Part shown: positions 58,980 to 64,000 of the stretch, piece by piece
Position numbering within the stretch: position 1 is the first letter of the stretch
Layout: the number at the start of each line of letters is the position of its first letter
From: Petunia secreta
Taxonomy: Eukaryota; Streptophyta; Magnoliopsida; Solanales; Solanaceae
Reading direction: 5' to 3'
NCBI GenBank assembly: GCA_029990175.1
Contig: JARKIP010000011.1
Location: forward strand, 22,914,001 to 22,978,000
Length of the DNA: 64,000 bases
The notes under the pieces: generated by a model
What the model was told of the DNA's origin: nothing
The model's input: the letters and a program-made list of their open reading frames with translations, nothing else
Database searches by the model: none
Program-made: the position numbers and the translations under genes

Positions 58980-59508
58980 TCAAAACCCACTTGATTAGTG
59001 GGAGCTTCAGACCAGTTCATCAGCTTGGGAAGCATGAAGAGTTAGCTTAGAAATTGTAATTTTACATTTCAATATTGTAATTTCATTTTTCTTTGTAAAG
59101 CAATGACTACCAGCCAGCTAGCCAGCAACCAGTGACCAGCAGCAACAACTCTAGTATGTCAGAAGTGTCTTATGTCAGTCCGGGTGAGTCTAGAAGCGTC
59201 GAGTCAGTCCTAGTTAGTTCTGAAAGTGTCTAGAGTTAGTTTGTGTATGTCTAGAGAGTGCTTAGTGTTAGTCTAGAAGAGTCCAGTGTCTGTTTTAAAT
59301 GCGGTAGTCCCAGCTATCGCACGTGAGGAACTACACTGACCTGATTCCTTAGTCCGGGGATATGTAGGTAGCCTTTTTCTTGGTTAGAACCAAACCGGCA
59401 AGGTACAGTCACAATTTTGAAAAGCATGCTCTCGACTAGAACCGAAAAAGCCAAAATTAGTTGTCGATTACGTCTTTGTCCGAAAACTCTTTGATGTTCC
59501 CGAACAAA
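58980..59508 (+). other. Last internal segment before the shortened 3' LTR
   Basis: It ends ttcccgaacaaagagg, a purine-rich tract that looks like the element's polypurine tract. No coding sequence is supported. Confidence 0.5.
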
Positions 59509-59512
59509 GAGG

Positions 59513-61398
59513 TGTGGACAGCTTTTAGAAAAAAGGTTTTGTGTCTTTCCTTTTTTGCCATTTTGGTGCAAGTCAAAGCATGCCAAGAGTACTTTTTCTG
59601 AAAAGTAAAAAACATGGTCACATGGGGTGTGTTTTTACCCTAAGTCTTTACCCCATCCCTTAGCCTATTTAATTCCTTTTCCTTTCTTCATTTTAGAGGG
59701 GATACACAAGAGACACATCTGAAAGACTCAAAAAAAAATACTACTTCTCACTCAAAAGAACTCAGATCTGGGAGAGTTAAAATACTTGAGTCATGAGAAG
59801 GAAATAGGAAAAGACACATATACCAAAATATTTAGAAAAGAAGAGTGGAAAAATAGAGAGTAAAAGTTTGAGTACAAGTCCTAAGTTTAAGGTTAAAAGT
59901 AGAGTCGTATTGCTCGTGGCTTTGGCGTTGCTGTTGCTGTTGTTTGTTTGGGCTCATTCTGTTGGCTTTTGGGAAGTTTCTTTTGATTAGGTATTCTCCC
60001 TTAATTTCTTTTACTTTATCTTCTATGTATTTAGCCATGTTCAAGGCATAAAACATGTTTGGGAGCTGATTATGAATGGGATGTTGTTATGTTGAAAGTT
60101 ACTTTGCCATTTTTGTCTATATTTATCTTTGTGATTAAGTATCAAGAATTTGCTAAAATATCAATGTAAATGGGTTGTAGCCTTAGCTTTAGTTTGAAGC
60201 TCAGGAGCATTAAAAAAGGGGGGTTACTGAATAGATGTGCACTCTTAGCAAAATTTGGAATTCATTATTTTTTTGCTCAATATATTTTTCGCCTTGATAG
60301 AATCAATCACTATTCAGAAGATAAGATTCAAGCATATGCAAGTGGTATAAACAAGTAAGAGTTGCCTCAATAGAAGTTAAGGAAATCGGACCATTTCGTT
60401 TCGAAAAATGAAAAGAACTGGTGAAGTTAGTTAAAATGCTTTGCCAACGGCTATTAATTTTTCGGTGGTGGAAAAGCTATCTTGGGAAAAAAGCAGCTGT
60501 AGGTAGTCCTTGAGAAATAAAACAAGAGATTTGATAAATCTGGACCCTTTAGCATCTGTTAAAAACGGAAGAAAGATGTGTGACGTATTAGGCAAAGTTC
60601 TCTAGGGGCGAGGGAAATTAAGGAGAACGTGGCAATTTGCATGATAAGTAAATCAAGAAAATGACAGTGACCACGATTAGGCAAATCAATAAAAATAAAG
60701 ATTCACTCGATTGGGCAAAAATAAGTATGATTTGTGATCTACTTATTAGGCTAAAGGAAAAAAATTAAATTGAGATTAAGACAATTCTAAATTAATTATT
60801 TTTTTAGAGTTAATCAATTTTTTTTAAATAGACCAGTCCTCTGTGAGGTTGGAAATGCGCTATACATTTTACTATGAATCAAAGTGTAAATTCGTCCAGT
60901 CCTTTGTAAGGTTGGAAAAGAATGATACGCTTTTAAATTTCTGAATAAAAATACGAATTTAACCAATCCTCTGTGAGGTTGGGAATGCGCAATATATTAT
61001 GAATTAAAGTGTAAATCCATCCGATCCTCTGTGAGGTTGGATAGGAATAACACTTTGGATTTTTCCGAATTAAAGATTAAATTCAAATCAAACGGCAAAA
61101 TAATACAACCACACTTAATAAATTAAAATTGCGACAATAAAGCAACTGTGCTCGGCACAGGATTCGAGGGTGCCTAACACCTTCCCGCGGGTCAATCGAG
61201 ATCCTTACCCGGAACTCTGACGCAGACCACTTACGAGTCATAGGTGTTCCAAGGTACCTCTTTGGTGACTTGGCACACCTTTGAACTATGTCAAGTGGCG
61301 ACTCCGAAAAAAAAATCTCTAAATAATTTTGTACCTTTAAACACCTAAGTCACAACCTACCTTTTTATTATTTTTTAGTAAAATTTTAGGGCGTGACA
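59513..61398 (+). repeat. 3' LTR of the GAG-only element, lacking its first 1.95 kb
   Basis: It begins at TGTGGACAGC, which corresponds to position 49200 inside the 5' LTR, and is collinear to the end (GGGCGTGACA at 61398). The length difference is 4 bp, in an A run. The left part of the LTR (47243-49195) has no counterpart here. Confidence 0.9.
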
Positions 61399-61403
61399 CA
61401 CGC
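61399..61403. repeat. Right copy of the 5 bp target duplication CACGC
   Basis: It is identical to 47238-47242. Confidence 0.93.
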
Positions 61404-63999
61404 CATGCAATTTTAACACATTATCAATGAACAAGGAAGCTGCATGGTGTGCGTCACTACTCTTTTTACAAGGAATGAAGTGAGCCATTTTGGAGAACCT
61501 ATCCACGACAACATAAATGCTATCATGTCCCCCTCTAGGCCGTGGCAATCCCATAACAAAATCCATAGAAATGTCCATCCACGGGCTAGTAGGAATAGGC
61601 AAAGGAGTATACAAGCCATGGGGATTCGACTTAGACTTGGCGTGCTTGCAATCTAAACAAGCATTGCATAGCCGCTCAACATGCAACCCCATCTTAGGCC
61701 AATGGAATTGCTCCATAAGAATAGCGAAAGTCTTATCCCTCCCAAAGTGACCCATCAAGCCTCCACAATGCGCTTCACGCACTAGCAATTCTCGCCAAGA
61801 GGACTCGGGGACACATACTCTCCCTTTCTTGAAAATGTAACCATCTACCCATTGGTACTTCTCCACTCGCTTCCCACTCACTAGAGCATCATGAATGCTC
61901 TTGAACTTTGGGTAATGTTCATATAAAGATTTTATACTCTCAAAACTCATAAGTCTAGAAGCAAGAGTGGTAGCAAGGGCGAACTTCCTAGAAAGCGCAT
62001 CGGCTACAACATTGTCCTTGCCCTTCTTGTAATGAATTACATAGGGAAAAGACTCAATGAACTCCACCCACTTGGCATGTCTTTTGTTCAACTTCTCTTG
62101 GCCTCTTAGATGCTTGAGTGACTCATGGTCACTCTTGATCACAAATTCCCGAGGCCAGAGATAGTGTTGCCAATGGGCCAAAGCTCTCACTAGGGCATAC
62201 AACTCCTTGTCATACGTGGAGTAATTCAAGGTTGCGCCCTTCAACTTCTCACTAAAGTAGGCAACGGGTTTCCCTTCTTGCATGAGAACACCCCCAACTC
62301 CCACCCCCGAGGCATCACATTCAACCTCAAAAGCCTTCCCGAAGTCGTGCAATTGTAGCAAGGGAGCGGTACTCAACCTACTTTTCAATTCTTGGAAAGC
62401 TCTCTCTTGATGCTCTCCCCACACAAAGGGTTTATCTTTCTTCACCAACTCGGTGAGAGGTGCGGCAATGGTGCTAAAGTCTCTAACAAAGCGCCTATAG
62501 AAACTAGCAAGGCCATGGAAACTCCTCACATGAGAAACGGTGGTAGGAGTAGGCCAATCTCTAATGGCTTCAACTTTGGACTCATCAACTTCCACACCAT
62601 TGACACTAACAACAAAGCCCAAAAAGACAACCTTTTCAACACAAAAGGCACACTTCTTAAAGTTGGCATAGAGCTTTTCGGCTCGTAGCACTTCAAGCAC
62701 TTGACTCAAGTGGCCCACATGGTCGTCTATTGATTTGCTATAAATCAATATGTCATCAAAGTAGACGACCACGAATTTGTTGATGAATGGCTTAAGCACG
62801 TGGTTCATTAATCTCATGAAAGTGCTAGGTGCGTTGGAGAGGCCAAAGGGCACCAACCATTCATATAGACCAAACTTGGTCTTGAATGCGGTTTTTCATT
62901 CATCCCCGGGTTTCATCCGGATTTGATGGTAGCCGGACCTAAGGTCTATTTTAGAAAAGACACTAGAACCACTAAGCTCATCCAACATATCATCCAAACG
63001 AGGTATGGGATGTCGATACTTTACCGTGATCTTGTTGACCGCTCGAAAATCCACACACATCCTCCAAGTGTCATCCTTCTTTGGAACGAGGATCACGGGC
63101 ACGACACAAGGACTCAAGCTTTCCCTCACCAAGCCTTTGGTAAGGAATTCATCAATTTGCTTTTGTAACTCCTTTGTATCCTCGGGATTACTTCTATATG
63201 CCGGCTTGTTGGGAATTTGAGATACCAGGACGAAGTCAATTTGGTGTTCAATACCTCTCAAGGGAGGTAATCCATCCGGCATCTCTTCCGGGAACATGTC
63301 CTCATAGACCTTCAAAACATTGTCAATGGCACTAGGCAAAGGGTTAGGGTTTGATAAATAATCACTTTCGGAATTTAAAACCATACCTTTGTGCACTAGG
63401 CATATGAGCATCTTGGTGCCATCATTACCTCTCAAATATTCACCCGGTTGCATCATAGCACACATGCGACCGGTGGAAGATGGTGGAGTCTCGGCCAAAG
63501 GTTTGGCCACAACCGGCGACTTGGCCTTAGCCGCTTCCCTCAACTCTTTCATGCGCCGATAGTCTTCACTTACTTGTTTTGGGGTCAAAGGTATAAGCAC
63601 AAACCTCTTTCCCTCATGCCTAACCGTGTAAGTGTTGGCCCGGCCATCATGAACCACTTGTTTGTCGTATTGCCAAGGCCTTCCAAACAAAAGGTGGCAA
63701 GCTTGCATTGGCACCACGTCAAACATGTGTTCATCTTGATAGTTCCCAATCTTGAATCTAATCAAGACTTGCTTCACTACCCTCAATTCCCCACACTCAC
63801 TTAGCTATTGCAAACGGTAGGGACTAGGGTGTTTAATGGTAGTCAATTTCAATTGTGAGACCAAGGATTGGCTCACCACATTTGCACAACTACCTGAGTC
63901 AATAATCATGGAGCAAACTTGCCCCTTCACTCTACAACGGGCATGGAACAAGTTCTTCCTTTGCTCATCTTCCCTCTCCTCACTCAACATGGTTCCCAA
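61404..63999 (-). pseudogene. Gypsy pol: protease, reverse transcriptase, RNase H and first half of integrase
   Basis: One frame runs from 63999 to the insertion point with two nonsense codons: TAG at 63807-63805 (YRLQ*LSE, Trp expected) and TGA at 62898-62896 (PGDE*KTAFK, Trp expected). Protease reads MIIDSGSCANVV (about 63910). Reverse transcriptase keeps FSKIDLRSGYHQIRMKPGDE (motif A Asp present) and VVVYFDDILIYS. RNase H reads FEVECDASGVGVGGVL, STYDKELYALVRAL and KSDHESLKHL. The integrase zinc finger has HCGGLMGHFGRDKT..CNACLDCKHAK, and the core starts WMDISMDFVMGLPRPRGGHD (first catalytic Asp). The frame is severed after KLHGV and continues at 47237. Confidence 0.93.
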
Positions 64000-64000
64000 A

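Larger units (their letters stand above)
47243..61398 (+). mobile_element. GAG-only Ogre/Tat-like LTR retrotransposon, 14.2 kb, nested in gypsy integrase
   Basis: The element runs TGTAATCACC..GGGCGTGACA and has a perfect 5 bp target duplication CACGC. It contains a long 5' LTR, a primer binding site, a 1.8 kb leader, one intact GAG gene, a 4.5 kb non-coding stretch of tandem repeats, and a shortened 3' LTR. There is no protease, reverse transcriptase, RNase H or integrase. GAG sequence and primer site resemble the Ogre/Tat group. The shared LTR parts (about 1.89 kb) are about 99% identical by eye, so the insertion is young. It needs pol from elsewhere. Confidence 0.9.
45769..64000 (-). mobile_element. 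Ty3/gypsy retrotransposon, interrupted by the 14.2 kb GAG-only element and cut by the window edge
   Basis: On the minus strand the order is protease (63999-63805), reverse transcriptase and RNase H (63786-about 61900), integrase zinc finger and first half of the core, a large insertion (47243-61398), the rest of integrase with a GPY/F-like module, and a putative 3' LTR. GAG and the 5' LTR lie beyond 64000. Nonsense codons and the insertion make it inactive. Confidence 0.85.

Noticed and set aside
58398..58994. A 198-codon open frame with a repeated LKDSDHFLFESVS-type peptide.
   Set aside because: The 39 bp DNA repeat is a multiple of three, so a frame stays open by arithmetic. There is no start context, domain or neighbouring signal of a gene.
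1..64000. Searched for CRISPR arrays, bacterial operons, tRNA or rRNA genes.
   Set aside because: None was seen. The repeats are tandem or transposon-borne and the sequence is plant nuclear.

Overview
The window is nuclear DNA of a flowering plant. Introns have GT..AG ends, there are nested LTR retrotransposons, and CACTA, hAT and Stowaway-type DNA transposons are present. The repeat style (hAT-like elements beginning CAGGGGCGGATCC, a long-LTR Ogre/Tat-like GAG element) makes me favour Solanaceae. That is an inference from family resemblance, not something proved here.

Only two ordinary host genes are visible. Both encode legumain-type cysteine proteases (vacuolar processing enzymes, VPE). 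They converge tail to tail: one on + (17141-23498) and one on - (33841-28204). I resolved each into nine exons with the same intron positions and intact catalytic His and Cys, so they are an inverted paralogous pair. The rest is transposable elements or unassigned spacer.

Layout. 1-2909: a decayed Ty1/copia element on - whose integrase is split by a 1.0 kb non-autonomous hAT-like element. 3827-14559: a complete, young Ty3/gypsy Tat-lineage element on - (556 bp LTRs, perfect 5 bp target duplication) that carries a five-exon gene in antisense. 14565-17140: spacer upstream of VPE-A. 17141-23498: VPE-A, with a GAG-only copia element in intron 4. 23908-27853: a CACTA deletion derivative between the two VPE genes. 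28204-33841: VPE-B, with a Stowaway MITE in intron 1. 34519-37457: a second, related CACTA derivative. About 38102-41112: a 5'-truncated LINE with a long open frame. 41994-43655: a 58 bp tandem duplication, a hAT element and a small hAT MITE. 45769-64000: a Ty3/gypsy element on -, running off the right edge. Its integrase is split at 47243-61398 by a 14.2 kb GAG-only Ogre/Tat-like element.

How it fits together. Insertions can be ordered from target duplications and from reading frames that resume on both sides (hAT in copia integrase; GAG-only element in gypsy integrase). Two independent elements have a GAG gene and no pol (one copia, one Ogre/Tat-like), so they would need another element's enzymes to move. 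The two CACTA copies are complementary deletion derivatives of one family. The items most worth a second look are the spliced antisense gene inside the Tat element, the intact 714-residue GAG with its repeat arrays and lopsided LTRs, and the altered loop and C-terminus of VPE-A.
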